From an uncultured Muribaculaceae bacterium (GTDB lineage Bacteria; Bacteroidota; Bacteroidia; Bacteroidales; Muribaculaceae): a stretch of 64,000 bases of DNA. Every line of letters begins with the position of its first letter. Position 1 is the first letter of the stretch. The position numbers were made by a program, and so were the translations under genes. Location: positions 1 to 64,000 of the forward strand of contig CAJOFM010000001.1 in assembly GCA_905233915.1 (NCBI GenBank). Reading direction: 5' to 3'. The notes below the pieces were generated by a model. The model did not search any database and was not told the origin of the DNA. It saw only the letters and a program-made list of their open reading frames with translations. Shown here piece by piece: positions 1 to 8,831 of this stretch.

Positions 1-981
1 GCGTACGTTAGCAACGGTCTTGCCAGCGAAGAGCTCCTCAACGTCAACCATCTTGGATACGGTGAAGCCGTCCCAGATGTGGTCGCTCTCGGTCTTGCCA
101 TCGGCTACAGCATAAGCCTCGATCATGTAGGTGCCCTCATCGTCGAAGTTCAACTCACCAGTGTACTCCATCCACTCGCCATATACATACTCACCGTCAA
201 CCAGGACGCCAACACGGTAGTAAATGGTGCTGGGCTCGGTCTCGATCAGAGTTACGGTGTAGGCGTTGTAGTACAGGTTACCGTCGTTGTAAACGTAGTT
301 CTCCTTAGCGCTGCTGGGAGCATCGGTCTTCTCGGTGGGTTCAACGGGACCTACCTCACCTGCCTCGTAGGTGAAGCTAACCTTGGGCAGGAATGCCGAA
401 ATGTCGTAATCAAGACCACTATAGCCTACATACTCATAGTAAGAGGTATTGTAATCGAGGCCTACACCCCAGAAGTAGGTCGTGCCCCAGTCACCGTTGG
501 TTGCGATGATCTTGCACTCAACCATCAGGTTGCCACCATTGTACTGGAACGGCTCGTTTAGCACGAAGGTCATCCTTGATGAGCCTTTCTCAGGAACAAC
601 AGTAGCAACAATGGTAGCTTCCGTTACAGCAGCGGGAGCATACTCATCGTAGCCATTCTGCTCAACCTCCTTCAGCGACAACTGAACAGTAGCGCCTTCG
701 AAGTTGATGTAATCGGTGTTGTCGGTACTGTTCTCACCATTCTGCTCATAGTAGTTGTTCAGGGTGTAGAACATCACCTCGGTGATCTGTTTGCCATTCA
801 TCTCAGCGAGCATCTCGGCAGGATAGATCATCTGGCTCATCGTGCCCTCGGTGTCAGCCCAGAGGCCATAGATGGGAAATACGTTAGACATGTACTCACC
901 ATTGTCACAAACGGTCAGCACGTCGGCCTGAGCTGCAAATGCCATAACGGCAACAGCGATAAGTGTAAAGAATTTCTTCAT
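1..981 (-). CDS. Secreted modular protein, 3' end cut by window edge
   Basis: The reading frame is open from the ATG at 981 to base 1 (327 codons), so the C-terminus lies outside the window. The N-terminus is a signal peptide (Lys-Lys, then a hydrophobic run ending AAQA). Residues about 20-190 form a beta-rich domain with motifs QMIYPAEML and FQYNGGNL, shared with the proteins at 1173, 26989, 28869 and 30384. A segment resembling the chitobiase/hexosaminidase C-terminal fold follows (ETEPSTIYYRV, EYTGEL, GTYMIEAYA). It is a close paralogue of the next gene, nearly identical over the last 110 residues visible. By comparison about 34 residues are missing, carrying a T9SS-like sorting region. 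Probably exported or surface-bound; function unknown. Confidence 0.8.
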   Translation of the reverse strand, partial: MKKFFTLIAVAVMAFAAQADVLTVCDNGEYMSNVFPIYGLWADTEGTMSQMIYPAEMLAEMNGKQITEVMFYTLNNYYEQNGENSTDNTDYINFEGATVQLSLKEVEQNGYDEYAPAAVTEATIVATVVPEKGSSRMTFVLNEPFQYNGGNLMVECKIIATNGDWGTTYFWGVGLDYNTSYYEYVGYSGLDYDISAFLPKVSFTYEAGEVGPVEPTEKTDAPSSAKENYVYNDGNLYYNAYTVTLIETEPSTIYYRVGVLVDGEYVYGEWMEYTGELNFDDEGTYMIEAYAVADGKTESDHIWDGFTVSKMVDVEELFAGKTVANVR

Positions 982-1069
982 AATAAAAAAGTTTAAAAAG
1001 TTAATAATAATATAATAAATATTACATATTCAAACGGTATCGTTCATCCATTAATGATAATACGATGCG

Positions 1070-1100
1070 CAAAGATACTACTTTTTTTCTATACTTCAAA
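1070..1100 (-). promoter_or_regulatory. Bacteroidetes-type promoter of the 1-981 gene
   Basis: On the minus strand a TTTG (-33; plus 1097-1100) is separated by exactly 19 nt from TATCTTTG (-7; plus 1070-1077). This matches the TTTG/TAnnTTTG consensus of the Bacteroidetes primary sigma factor. The leader would be about 85 nt. Confidence 0.75.
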
Positions 1101-1106
1101 TATAAT

Positions 1107-1145
1107 TCAAAAAAGAGAAGGCGCTTTTGCCGGCGCCTCCTCTTG
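1107..1145 (-). terminator. Rho-independent terminator of the 1173-2222 gene
   Basis: Minus strand: GAGGAGGCGCC, a short loop, GCGCCTTCTC, then a run of T. It lies directly after the stop codon at 1173 and just upstream of the next promoter. Confidence 0.8.
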
Positions 1146-1172
1146 TAATCCTAGAAGATAATCGCTTGTCGA

Positions 1173-2222
1173 TTACTTCACAACCTTAACAGCGCTAGTG
1201 GTGCCGTCGGTGAAGGTGGTCACCATGATGGTCAGACCATTGGCCTGCTGCATCTCCTGACCAGCCAGGTTGAAGTAGCGTACGCTAGCAACAGACTTGC
1301 CAGCGAAGAGTTCCTCAACGTCAACCATCTTGGATACGGTGAAGCCGTCCCAGATGTGATCGCTCTCGGTCTTGGCGTCGGCGATAGCATAAGCCTCGAT
1401 CATGTAGGTGCCCTCCTCGTTGAAGTCCAGCTCACCGGTGTACTCCATCCACTCGCCGTAAACATACTCGCCATCGGTCAAAATGCCAACACGGTAATAG
1501 ATGGTGCTGGGCTCGGTCTCGATCAGAGTAACGGTGTAGGCGTTGTAGTACAGGTTGCCGTCATTGTAAACGTAGTTCTCCTTGGTGCTGCTGGGAGCAT
1601 CAGTCTTCTCGGCGGGATCAACAGGAGCCTGACCAGCCTCAAAAGCGAACTCTGCCTTGGGCAAGAAGTAGTTAGCATTTACCGAAGGACCAGCCCAGGT
1701 TGCCCAAACATACTGGAACAAGCTGGAAACAGCTTCGGTCTCGACACCATAGAAATTAACGGTCTTGAAGCTGGCAGGAGTGGTCACCAGGGTCTCAATC
1801 AAGAGATTGCCACCAGTGTACTCAAAGGGCTCATTGAAATCAAACACGAGCTCAGTCTCGCCGCCAGCAATCGTGGTTGTGGCTACCACGGTGGTGCCGG
1901 CTACAGCCTCAAGAGCACCCTCGGTGAAAGCATCCTGCTCAACCTCCTTGACAGCGAGTTGGATGACTGCACCGCTCAAATTGGATGAGATACCGTCAGC
2001 ATCGGCGCAGAAGAACTTCACCTGCGAGATCTGGCCGTTCACCATGTCGGTCAGCATGTCGGCAGTGTAAATCATCTGAACCATCGTGTTCTGGGTGTCG
2101 GAGTACAGGCCATAGAGAGGTGCATGGTCATTAGTTGCCTCACCATCACATACGGTCAGCACGTTGGCCTGGGCGGCAAATGCCATAACGGCCACTGCGA
2201 AAAGCGTAAAAATCTTCTTCAT
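1173..2222 (-). CDS. Secreted modular protein with T9SS-like C-terminal region
   Basis: 349 aa. The signal peptide MKKIFTLFAVAVMAFAAQA is followed by the shared N-terminal beta domain (about residues 20-200; MIYTADML, FEYTGGNLLIETL). Next comes a chitobiase/hexosaminidase C-terminal-like segment (about 215-300; ETEPSTIYYRVGILTDGEYV). The end reads SVRYFNLAGQEM, then a Thr-rich strand and SAVKVVK. This resembles the type A sorting domain of T9SS cargo (a V-x-x-Y-x-L-x-G motif near the end and a terminal basic patch). T9SS genes lie at 52670-60042, so export by that route is plausible but not shown. Paralogue of the gene at 1-981, separated by a terminator and promoter, so transcribed on its own. 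Confidence 0.85.
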   Translation of the reverse strand: MKKIFTLFAVAVMAFAAQANVLTVCDGEATNDHAPLYGLYSDTQNTMVQMIYTADMLTDMVNGQISQVKFFCADADGISSNLSGAVIQLAVKEVEQDAFTEGALEAVAGTTVVATTTIAGGETELVFDFNEPFEYTGGNLLIETLVTTPASFKTVNFYGVETEAVSSLFQYVWATWAGPSVNANYFLPKAEFAFEAGQAPVDPAEKTDAPSSTKENYVYNDGNLYYNAYTVTLIETEPSTIYYRVGILTDGEYVYGEWMEYTGELDFNEEGTYMIEAYAIADAKTESDHIWDGFTVSKMVDVEELFAGKSVASVRYFNLAGQEMQQANGLTIMVTTFTDGTTSAVKVVK

Positions 2223-2313
2223 TGCAGTAATAAATAATTAAGTTTAATAAAAATATGAATTAAAAATGAATAACCTCATTGACAGTGAAATAGACTTACA
2301 CTCCATTTCATTG

Positions 2314-2321
2314 CAAAGATA
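2314..2321 (-). promoter_or_regulatory. -7 box upstream of the 1173-2222 gene
   Basis: Minus-strand TATCTTTG about 92 nt before the start codon matches TAnnTTTG. No clear TTTG is present at the expected spacing, so only the -7 element is claimed. Confidence 0.55.
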
Positions 2322-2354
2322 CTATTATTTTCGTTGTTAATACCAAGAATAAAA

Positions 2355-2402
2355 ACGGAAAAAACAACACACCCGGCGGCTATTGTCGCCAGGCGTGTTA
2401 AT
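2355..2402 (-). terminator. Rho-independent terminator of htpG
   Basis: Minus strand: AACACGCCTGGCG, a short loop, CGCCGGGTGTGTT (two G-T pairs), then GTTTTTTCCGTTTTT. Located immediately after the htpG stop codon. Confidence 0.8.
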
Positions 2403-2425
2403 TAGGCTGGAAATCGTTTGGTTGA

Positions 2426-4495
2426 TTACTTGAGCAGACCGATGGAGCGCTTCAGGAAGCGGTCCAGACCCTCACCCTTGAGCATGTTGTTGCTCAGCAG
2501 GGCGATGTCGATGAGCTGGTGTACGCGGCTCTCGCCAGCGGCATAGGCAGTGATGAGGTTCTCCTTCTTCTTGCGCAGCTCGTCGAGTTGTTTCTCATTC
2601 TTCTCGAGATCCTGCTTCTGGTCCTCGGGCAGTTCCTTGTCATCCTTCTTCAGGTCACGGATGGCCTTGACCACGTTCTGGGTGGCATTAATCTCCTCGT
2701 TGACGGGCTTGAGTTCGGCATCGAGTGCCTGCTCGGCCTGCTCAACCACCTTCTGGATGAGCGGGTGCTTGGTGTTGAGCACCATGCCATACATGTCGGG
2801 CATCTCACCATAGAAGCTCATACCGGGCTGGAATCGTGCCATATCCTTCATGCGGCGCATGTACTCGGACTGGGTAATGACCACAGGCTTGTCGTCGGGC
2901 GACATGGCGGCAAAGCTGACCATGAACTCGGCTTTCTCCACTGGCGGAATCTGGGAATGGAACAGCGTCTGGGCAATCTCCTGCTGCTCGGGGCTGAACT
3001 GTGGCTTGTTCTCGTCCTGCTTGCGGATGAGGTTGTCGAGCACGTCGCTGTCCACGCGCACGAAGCGCATTTTCTCCTGCTTCTGCTCGAGCATACCCAC
3101 AAAGGGCACATCCAGCTCGCCGTTCATCAGCAGCACGTCATAGCCCTTGTCGGTGGCCGCCTTGATGTAGGCATACTGCGCCTCCTTGTCGGTGGCATAC
3201 AGGCAGATGAGGTTGCCGTCCTTGTCGGTCTGCTCGCCCTTGATGAGCGTGCGGTAGTCCTCAATCTTGAAGAATTTGCCGTCGGTGTTCTCGAGCAGGG
3301 CAAACTTGAGGCCCGACTCGCAGAACTTCTCGTCGCTCAACATGCCATACTCGATGAAGATCTTGATATCGTTCCACTTCTTCTCGAACTCGTCGGGCTG
3401 GTTCTTGGCGATTTCCTCGAGGCGTGCGGCCACCTTCTTGGTGATATAGGTGGAAATCTTCTTGACGGCACGATCGCTCTGCAGATAGCTGCGCGACACG
3501 TTCAGCGGGATGTCGGGGCTGTCGATGACGCCCTGCAGCAACATCAGCCAGTCGGGAACCACACCCTCGACGCTATCGGTCACATAGACCTGGTTGCAGT
3601 AGAGCTGGATGCGGTCCTTGCGGATGTCAAGGTTGTTCTTAATCTTGGGGAAGTAGAGGATACCCGTCAAGGTGAAGGGATAGTCCACGTTCAAGTGGAT
3701 CCAGAAGAGCGGATCGTCCTGACCGGGCTCAATGGCATGGTAGAACTTGAGGTAGTCCTCATCCTTGAGGTCGGCAGGCATGCGCGACCACAGGGGCTCG
3801 ACGTCGTTGATAACCTTGTCCTTGTCGGTGTCCTGGTACTTGCCGTCCTTCCACTCCTGCTCCTTGCCGAAGATGATAGGCACGGGCAGGAAGCGGCAGT
3901 ACTTGCGCAGCAGGCCCTCGATGCGAGCGGTTTCCAGAAATTCCTTCTCATCGTCGTCGATGGTGAGGATGATGTCGGTACCGCGCTCGGCCTTGTCGCA
4001 GTCGCCCATCTCAAACTCGGGCGAGCCGTCACAGGTCCAGCTGACGGCCTTGGCGCCGTCCTGCCAGCTCAGGGTGCGTATTTCCACCTTCTTGGCGACC
4101 ATGAAGGCCGAATAGAAGCCTAGACCGAAGTGGCCGATGATGGCGTTAGCATTGTCCTTATATTTCTCGAGGAACTCCTCGGCACCCGAGAAGGCAATCT
4201 GGTTGATGTACTTGTCGATTTCCTCGGCAGTCATGCCGATGCCGCTATCGCTCACGGTGAGCGTGCCGGCTTCCTTGTCCACAGCGACGGTGACACGCAG
4301 GTCCTCGGTCGAGCCATTGAACTCACCTGCACCTGAGAGGGTTTTCAGCTTCTGCGTGGCATCAACGGCGTTGCTCACGAGCTCACGCAGGAAGATCTCG
4401 TGGTCACTGTACAAAAATTTCTTGATAACGGGGAAGATGTTGTTAGTCGTTACCCCGATAGTTCCTTTAGTAGGCATAATCTTATCTTTATTCAT
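2426..4495 (-). CDS. htpG: Molecular chaperone HtpG (Hsp90)
   Basis: 689 aa, slightly longer than the usual 620-650 aa for bacterial Hsp90. ATP-dependent cytosolic chaperone for client protein folding. The GHKL ATPase domain is at the N-terminus: ELVSNAVDA (Mg-binding Asn), DSGIGM (Bergerat-fold box), and HFGLGFYSAFMVA as the lid/box III. The middle domain includes GVVPDWLMLLQGVIDSPDIP and LNVSRSYLQ, followed by a C-terminal dimerisation region. A charged segment near residues 600-650 accounts for some of the extra length. Translation may begin at Met7 (4477), which aligns better with family N-termini. A terminator follows; no promoter box was found upstream. Confidence 0.97.
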   Translation of the reverse strand: MNKDKIMPTKGTIGVTTNNIFPVIKKFLYSDHEIFLRELVSNAVDATQKLKTLSGAGEFNGSTEDLRVTVAVDKEAGTLTVSDSGIGMTAEEIDKYINQIAFSGAEEFLEKYKDNANAIIGHFGLGFYSAFMVAKKVEIRTLSWQDGAKAVSWTCDGSPEFEMGDCDKAERGTDIILTIDDDEKEFLETARIEGLLRKYCRFLPVPIIFGKEQEWKDGKYQDTDKDKVINDVEPLWSRMPADLKDEDYLKFYHAIEPGQDDPLFWIHLNVDYPFTLTGILYFPKIKNNLDIRKDRIQLYCNQVYVTDSVEGVVPDWLMLLQGVIDSPDIPLNVSRSYLQSDRAVKKISTYITKKVAARLEEIAKNQPDEFEKKWNDIKIFIEYGMLSDEKFCESGLKFALLENTDGKFFKIEDYRTLIKGEQTDKDGNLICLYATDKEAQYAYIKAATDKGYDVLLMNGELDVPFVGMLEQKQEKMRFVRVDSDVLDNLIRKQDENKPQFSPEQQEIAQTLFHSQIPPVEKAEFMVSFAAMSPDDKPVVITQSEYMRRMKDMARFQPGMSFYGEMPDMYGMVLNTKHPLIQKVVEQAEQALDAELKPVNEEINATQNVVKAIRDLKKDDKELPEDQKQDLEKNEKQLDELRKKKENLITAYAAGESRVHQLIDIALLSNNMLKGEGLDRFLKRSIGLLK

Positions 4496-4815
4496 TGTTT
4501 TTAGTTACTACCCTACCCGCTTCAAAAGATGTGCCACTATATAATAAGGTGACAAATCGTCACATCTTCTGCCAACCCTGCGGCAGCCTGGGAGCAACTA
4601 GGGGGAGACGGGGGCAAGGCGTTTCTTTTTACGAGCTGACGCTCGCAATACTGGACTCGACCAAGGGCTGTGCTCGACATGGGGGGACCCTCGTGATAAT
4701 GGGGCGGTCGTGATAACGGCGCTCTTGTGGACAAGAAGGGCGGGTCACTGGTGTGGTGCCCGCCCTTGGATGGGGATGTCGGGGACTTTTTCAACGCCCC
4801 GGGGAAAACAATGGT
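4496..4815. other. 320-bp gap between etfA and htpG
   Basis: No convincing gene. A short minus-strand reading frame (4537-4794) is Pro/Ser-rich with no recognisable features and is treated as spurious. The gap holds the terminator-like stem at 4736-4767 and an 8-bp inverted repeat AAGATGTG/CACATCTT (about 4529-4568) shortly before htpG. The latter could be an operator, but this is unproven. Confidence 0.5.
4736..4767 (-). terminator. Probable terminator of the lysine operon
   Basis: Perfect 9-bp GC-rich stem, AAGGGCGGG with CCCGCCCTT around a 14-nt loop, 50 nt after the etfA stop codon. On the minus strand only a weak CTTCTTG follows, so intrinsic termination is likely but not certain. Confidence 0.5.
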
Positions 4816-5832
4816 TTACTTCTCGAGCTCTTTCTTGATGCGCTCGGTCAACATGGGAACAATCTTGTGGAGGTCGCCCACGATACCCAGGTCAGCAACG
4901 CTGAAGATGGGGGCGAACTTGTCCTTGTTGATGGCGATGATGAAATCACTCTCCTCCATACCAGCAAGGTGCTGGATGGCACCGCTGATACCACAGGCAA
5001 TGTAGAGGTTGGGACGAACGGTCTTACCAGTCTGACCCACCTGGACCTCGTGAGGCATCACGCCGTTATCGACCATGGCACGTGACGAAGCCACCTGACC
5101 ACCGAGGACGTCGGCGAGGGCCTGCAGCTTGTCAAAGCCTTCCTTGTCATGGACACCGCGGCCACCGCTGACGAGGATCTTGGCCTCGCTGATGTCGGCC
5201 ACCTGCTTGTCGGCCTTGATGGTCTTAACGAGTTTTACCTTAAACTTGCTGGCGTCGAACTGGGGAGCGAACTCGGTCACTACACCCTCACGACCAGCCT
5301 GGCGCTGCATCTTCTGCATCACACCGGGGCGCACGGTTGACATCTGCGGACGGGTGTTGGGGCAGATGATGGTTGCCATCAGGTTGCCACCAAAGGCGGG
5401 ACGCGTCATGCGGAACTCGGGCTCACCGTTGGCATCGGGCTCAATCTCGAGCTTGGTGCAGTCGGCAGTCAAACCGGTCTTGAGGCGCGAAGCGATGCGC
5501 GGAGCCAGGTCACGGCCGATGGTGGTAGCACCATAGAGCACGATGTTGGGCTTGCGATCGGTGATGATCTGGCCAACAGCCTGGGAATACTGCTCACTGA
5601 GGAAATCCTTCAGCTCGGGAGCATCCACCACGATTACTTCGTCGGCACCCTGCTCGATGAGCGCTTGTGCCTTATCCTTGATGCCGCAACCCAGCAGCAT
5701 GGCAACAACCTTCTCACCAAGGGCGTCGGCCAGGTCACGAGCCTTACCTAAAAGTTCAAATGCAACGGGCTGGATGACACCTTCGCGCTGCTCAGCAAAA
5801 ACGAATACGTTCTTATAATCTTTCTTATCCAT
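4816..5832 (-). CDS. etfA: Electron transfer flavoprotein alpha subunit
   Basis: 338 aa. With EtfB it forms the FAD-containing flavoprotein that passes electrons to butyryl-CoA dehydrogenase in crotonyl-CoA reduction. The N-terminal ETF fold (residues 1-190) carries the TTIGRDLAPRIASRL motif. The C-terminal FAD-binding domain shows GRGVHDKEGF, VGQTGKTVRPNLYIACGISG, GAIQHLAGM and INKDKFAPIFSVADLGIVGD, all standard EtfA signatures. Last gene of the operon, 12 nt downstream of etfB. Cytosolic. In anaerobes such Etf/Bcd pairs can bifurcate electrons to ferredoxin; the sequence does not settle this here. Confidence 0.95.
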   Translation of the reverse strand: MDKKDYKNVFVFAEQREGVIQPVAFELLGKARDLADALGEKVVAMLLGCGIKDKAQALIEQGADEVIVVDAPELKDFLSEQYSQAVGQIITDRKPNIVLYGATTIGRDLAPRIASRLKTGLTADCTKLEIEPDANGEPEFRMTRPAFGGNLMATIICPNTRPQMSTVRPGVMQKMQRQAGREGVVTEFAPQFDASKFKVKLVKTIKADKQVADISEAKILVSGGRGVHDKEGFDKLQALADVLGGQVASSRAMVDNGVMPHEVQVGQTGKTVRPNLYIACGISGAIQHLAGMEESDFIIAINKDKFAPIFSVADLGIVGDLHKIVPMLTERIKKELEK

Positions 5833-5844
5833 AGCTTTGACCTT

Positions 5845-6627
5845 TTAGATAATGTGTTTAACTTTCAGTTGATTAACAATCAGCTCAACAGCCTCCTCGG
5901 GGGTCACCTCGTGAACCTCGCCGGGAGCCTTCATGGCCTTGGGGAAAGACTTGAACACCTTGGTGGGCGAACCGGCCAGACCCAACTTGCCTTCCTCGAC
6001 ATCAATCTTGTCGGCACTCCATACCTCGACTTCCTTGTCATAGGCCTCCATGATGCCGCTCACACTCATATAGCGGGCATCAAAGGCTGAAGCGAGCACG
6101 GTCAACAGGCACTTGCCCTCGACCTCGAGAACCTGGACACCGTCCTCGTTCTCCTTGTCCACCTGCAGGTTGCCGTTCTCGAGCACCTTGGCATCGACAA
6201 CATAGGTGATTTGGGGCAGACCCAGATGCTCGGCGAGCTCGGGACCCACCTGGGCGGTGTCACCATCGATAGCCTGGCGGCCAGCGATGATGAGGTCGTA
6301 GTCGAGCACGCGGCACAGGCCGGAAAGTGCATAGGAAGTTGCCAGCGTGTCGGCACCGGCGAACTTGCGGTCACTCAGAAGGATGGCACGGTCGGCACCC
6401 ATGGCGAGTGCCTCACGCAGCATGACGTCGGCTTGGGGAGGACCCATCGAGATGACGGTGACGTTGGCACCGAACTGGTCCTTGAGCCTCAACGCGAGTT
6501 CGAGACCGCCCTTGTCGTCGGGGTTCATAATGCTGGGAACGCCTTCACGAATCAAAGTACCCTTAACGGGGTCGATCTTGACCACGGTGGTATCGGGAAC
6601 TTGTTTTACACAAACTATAATATTCAT
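5845..6627 (-). CDS. etfB: Electron transfer flavoprotein beta subunit
   Basis: 260 aa from the ATG at 6627. The open frame extends 28 codons upstream, but that stretch is the AACTGA-type repeat; MNIIVCVKQVPDT is the canonical N-terminus. Motifs: VISMGPP, AMGADRAILLSDRKFAGADTL, IIAGRQAIDGDTAQVGPELA (nucleotide-binding loop) and AGSPTKVFKSF near the end. These resemble EtfB of butyrate-forming anaerobes such as Acidaminococcus, the type able to bind a second FAD and bifurcate electrons. Partner of etfA just downstream and of the butyryl-CoA dehydrogenase upstream. Confidence 0.95.
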   Translation of the reverse strand: MNIIVCVKQVPDTTVVKIDPVKGTLIREGVPSIMNPDDKGGLELALRLKDQFGANVTVISMGPPQADVMLREALAMGADRAILLSDRKFAGADTLATSYALSGLCRVLDYDLIIAGRQAIDGDTAQVGPELAEHLGLPQITYVVDAKVLENGNLQVDKENEDGVQVLEVEGKCLLTVLASAFDARYMSVSGIMEAYDKEVEVWSADKIDVEEGKLGLAGSPTKVFKSFPKAMKAPGEVHEVTPEEAVELIVNQLKVKHII

Positions 6628-6635
6628 AATTGGGT

Positions 6636-6714
6636 TTTCAGTTTTTAGTTTTTCAGTTTTCAGTTCAGAGTCAGCGGATGCCGCTGACAACTGACAACTG
6701 TCAACTGACAACTG
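6636..6714 (-). repeat. REP-like element before etfB
   Basis: Centre: GTCAGCGG-ATG-CCGCTGAC, a perfect 8-bp stem with a 3-nt loop. One side is an array of CTGACAACTG units, the other an array of CAGTTTTCAG units. The two arrays are partly complementary, so the whole can fold as one long imperfect hairpin. On the minus strand the A-rich AACTGAAAACTG side ends just before the etfB start codon. Related copies lie at 7862, 18425 and 18902. Confidence 0.7.
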
Positions 6715-6717
6715 GAT

Positions 6718-7857
6718 TTATTTGAATAAATGACCGGCGATGACCATGCGCTGAACCTCGGATGTACCCTCGTAGATCTCGGTAATCTTGGCATCACGCA
6801 TCATGCGCTCAACAGGATATTCACGGGTGTAACCATAGCCACCATGGAACTGTACGGCCTTGGTCGTCACTTCCATAGCGGTCTCGGCGGCAAAGAGCTT
6901 AGCCATAGCGGCATCGGCGCTGTAGGGCAGGCCCATGTCCTTCTTCCAGGCGGCGCTGCGCACGAGCAGACGGGCAGCCTCGACCTTGGTTTTGAGGTCG
7001 GCCATCTGGAACTGGGTGTTCTGGAACTTGGCGATAGCGCGGCCAAACTGCTTGCGCTCCTTGGTGTACTTAACGGTCTCGTCGATGGCGCCCTGGGCAA
7101 TACCCAGTGCCTGGGAAGCGATACCGATGCGGCCGCCGTCCAGGGTCTTCATAGCGATGTTGAAGCCCTTGCCGAGCGGGCCCAGGAGGTTCTCCTTGGG
7201 AACGATGCAGTTCTCAAAAATCAACTCACAGGTAGCGCTGCCGCGGATACCCATCTTCAACTCCTTCTTGCCGATGGAGAAGCCAGGCATACCCTTCTCG
7301 ACGATGAAAGCCGAGATACCCTTGGTGCCGAGCGACTTGTCGGTCATGGCCATCACGATGAACACGTTGGCATAGGAAGCGTTGGTGATAAAGATTTTGG
7401 AACCGTTGAGCACCCAGTGGTCACCGGCGTCAACAGCGGTGGTCTGCTGCATGGCAGCATCGGTACCGGCGTTGGGCTCGGTGAGACCGAAGGCGCCAAT
7501 CCACTCGCCCGAAGCGAGCTTGGGCAGATACTTCATCTTCTGCTCCTCGGTGCCGTTCTCCATGATGGGAGCGATGCACAGCGAGGTGTGTGCCGAGAGA
7601 ACCACGCCAGTGGTGGCGCAGGCGCGTGAGAGCTCCTCAACGGCCATGATATACATCTGAACGGTACCACCGGCACCGCCATACTGCTTGGGAACAGGAA
7701 TACCCATCATGCCGAGCTTGCCCATCTTCTGGACCGTCTCGATGGGGAAACGCTCCTGCTCGTCGATTTCGGCAGCCAGGGGCTTCACCTCGTTCTCGGT
7801 GAAGGAGCGCACCATCTGCAGGAACAGTTGTTCTGTCTTTGAATAGCTAAAATCCAT
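6718..7857 (-). CDS. bcd: Butyryl-CoA (short-chain acyl-CoA) dehydrogenase
   Basis: 379 aa, standard length. FAD enzyme that reduces crotonyl-CoA to butyryl-CoA with electrons from EtfAB. The N-terminal helical domain is followed by the FAD-binding middle domain (FGLTEPNAGTDAA, FITNASYANVFIVMA, MGIRGSATCELIFENC) and the C-terminal domain (YTKERKQFGRAIAKFQ, FHGGYGYTREYPVERMMRD). IYEGTSEVQRMVI holds the catalytic Glu in the position used by short-chain/butyryl-CoA dehydrogenases. Sits between hbd and etfB in the operon. Cytosolic. Confidence 0.95.
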   Translation of the reverse strand: MDFSYSKTEQLFLQMVRSFTENEVKPLAAEIDEQERFPIETVQKMGKLGMMGIPVPKQYGGAGGTVQMYIMAVEELSRACATTGVVLSAHTSLCIAPIMENGTEEQKMKYLPKLASGEWIGAFGLTEPNAGTDAAMQQTTAVDAGDHWVLNGSKIFITNASYANVFIVMAMTDKSLGTKGISAFIVEKGMPGFSIGKKELKMGIRGSATCELIFENCIVPKENLLGPLGKGFNIAMKTLDGGRIGIASQALGIAQGAIDETVKYTKERKQFGRAIAKFQNTQFQMADLKTKVEAARLLVRSAAWKKDMGLPYSADAAMAKLFAAETAMEVTTKAVQFHGGYGYTREYPVERMMRDAKITEIYEGTSEVQRMVIAGHLFK

Positions 7858-7861
7858 ATTC

Positions 7862-7949
7862 TTTTCAGTTTTCAGTTTCTAGTTTTCAGTTTTCAGTTTC
7901 AGTGGTAGCGGATGCCGCTGAGAACCGACAACTGATAACTGATAACTTG
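7862..7949 (-). repeat. REP-like element before bcd
   Basis: Same architecture as the element before etfB: a central AGCGG-ATG-CCGCT hairpin, CAGTTTTCAG-type units on the side next to the bcd start codon, and ACAACTGATAACTG units on the other. On the minus strand the last AACTGAAAAG ends three bases before the bcd ATG. Confidence 0.7.
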
Positions 7950-7953
7950 TTAA

Positions 7954-8790
7954 TTAATACTTGTAGAAGCCTTCACCGGTCTTGCGGCCCAGGAGTCCAG
8001 CGCGGACCATCTTGCGCAGCAGCGGGTGAGGACGATACTTGGGATCGCCAAACTCGTTGTAAAGCACCTCCATAATGGCGAGGTTCACGTCGTTACCGAT
8101 AAGGTCGGCAAGGGCGAGGGGTCCCATGGGATGGTTGGCACCCAGCATCATGCACTTGTCGATATCCTCGGCGCTGGCGATACCGTCGGCCAGGATGCCT
8201 ACAGCCTCGTTGATCATCGGGATGAGAATGCGGTTAACGACAAAACCGGGAGCCTCGTTAACGGGCACGGGGGTCTTGCCAATCTCGGTGGTCAGGTCTA
8301 TAATGCACTTGGCGGTTTCCTCGCTGGTGAGCTGGCCCTTGATGACCTCGACGAGCGCCATGCGGTCGGCGGGGTTGAAGAAGTGGCAGCCGATAAACTG
8401 TGCGGGACGGCTGGTGCAAGCGGCAATCTCGGTAATCGAGAGCGACGACGAGTTGGTGGCGAAGATGGTCTCGGGCTTGCAGATCTTGTCAAGCTCCATG
8501 AAGACGTCCTTCTTCAACTGCATGTTCTCGACAGCAGCCTCGATAACGAGGTCGGCGTCAGCGAAGTCGGCATAGTCGGTCGTCGTGGTGATGTTGGCGA
8601 GAATGGCCTTCATGGCATCCTCGGTGATTTTACCCTTCTCGACGAGCTTGTTGTAGCCCTTGGAAATCGAAGCCATGGCCTTGTCCAGGCTCTCCTGGGT
8701 GCGGCTCTTCATGACCACCGGCATCTTGGCGGCAAACGCCTTGACGATACCCTTGGCCATCGTACCTGTTCCAATAATGCAAATTTTCAT
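7954..8790 (-). CDS. hbd: 3-hydroxybutyryl-CoA dehydrogenase
   Basis: 278 aa. NAD-dependent interconversion of acetoacetyl-CoA and 3-hydroxybutyryl-CoA. The Rossmann motif GTGTMAKG is at residues 7-14. [13 protein letters not shown] and [19 protein letters not shown] contain the catalytic Ser, His and Asn region. The C-terminal 3HCDH domain starts near [20 protein letters not shown] and ends [11 protein letters not shown]. Not required for the canonical lysine route, so it may give the cell a way to reduce the acetoacetyl-CoA made by AtoDA. Located between crt and bcd. Confidence 0.94.
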   Translation of the reverse strand: MKICIIGTGTMAKGIVKAFAAKMPVVMKSRTQESLDKAMASISKGYNKLVEKGKITEDAMKAILANITTTTDYADFADADLVIEAAVENMQLKKDVFMELDKICKPETIFATNSSSLSITEIAACTSRPAQFIGCHFFNPADRMALVEVIKGQLTSEETAKCIIDLTTEIGKTPVPVNEAPGFVVNRILIPMINEAVGILADGIASAEDIDKCMMLGANHPMGPLALADLIGNDVNLAIMEVLYNEFGDPKYRPHPLLRKMVRAGLLGRKTGEGFYKY

Positions 8791-8831
8791 AGATTGAAAT
8801 TATTTTATTGATTATTAATGATTTAGTTTAA

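Noticed and set aside
2519..4123. 534-codon plus-strand reading frame opposite htpG
   Set aside because: Leu/Val/His-rich mirror of the htpG coding strand with no recognisable domain; caused by codon bias.
4537..4794. Short minus-strand reading frame between etfA and htpG
   Set aside because: Low-complexity Pro/Ser composition, overlaps the terminator-like stem, no relatives recognised.
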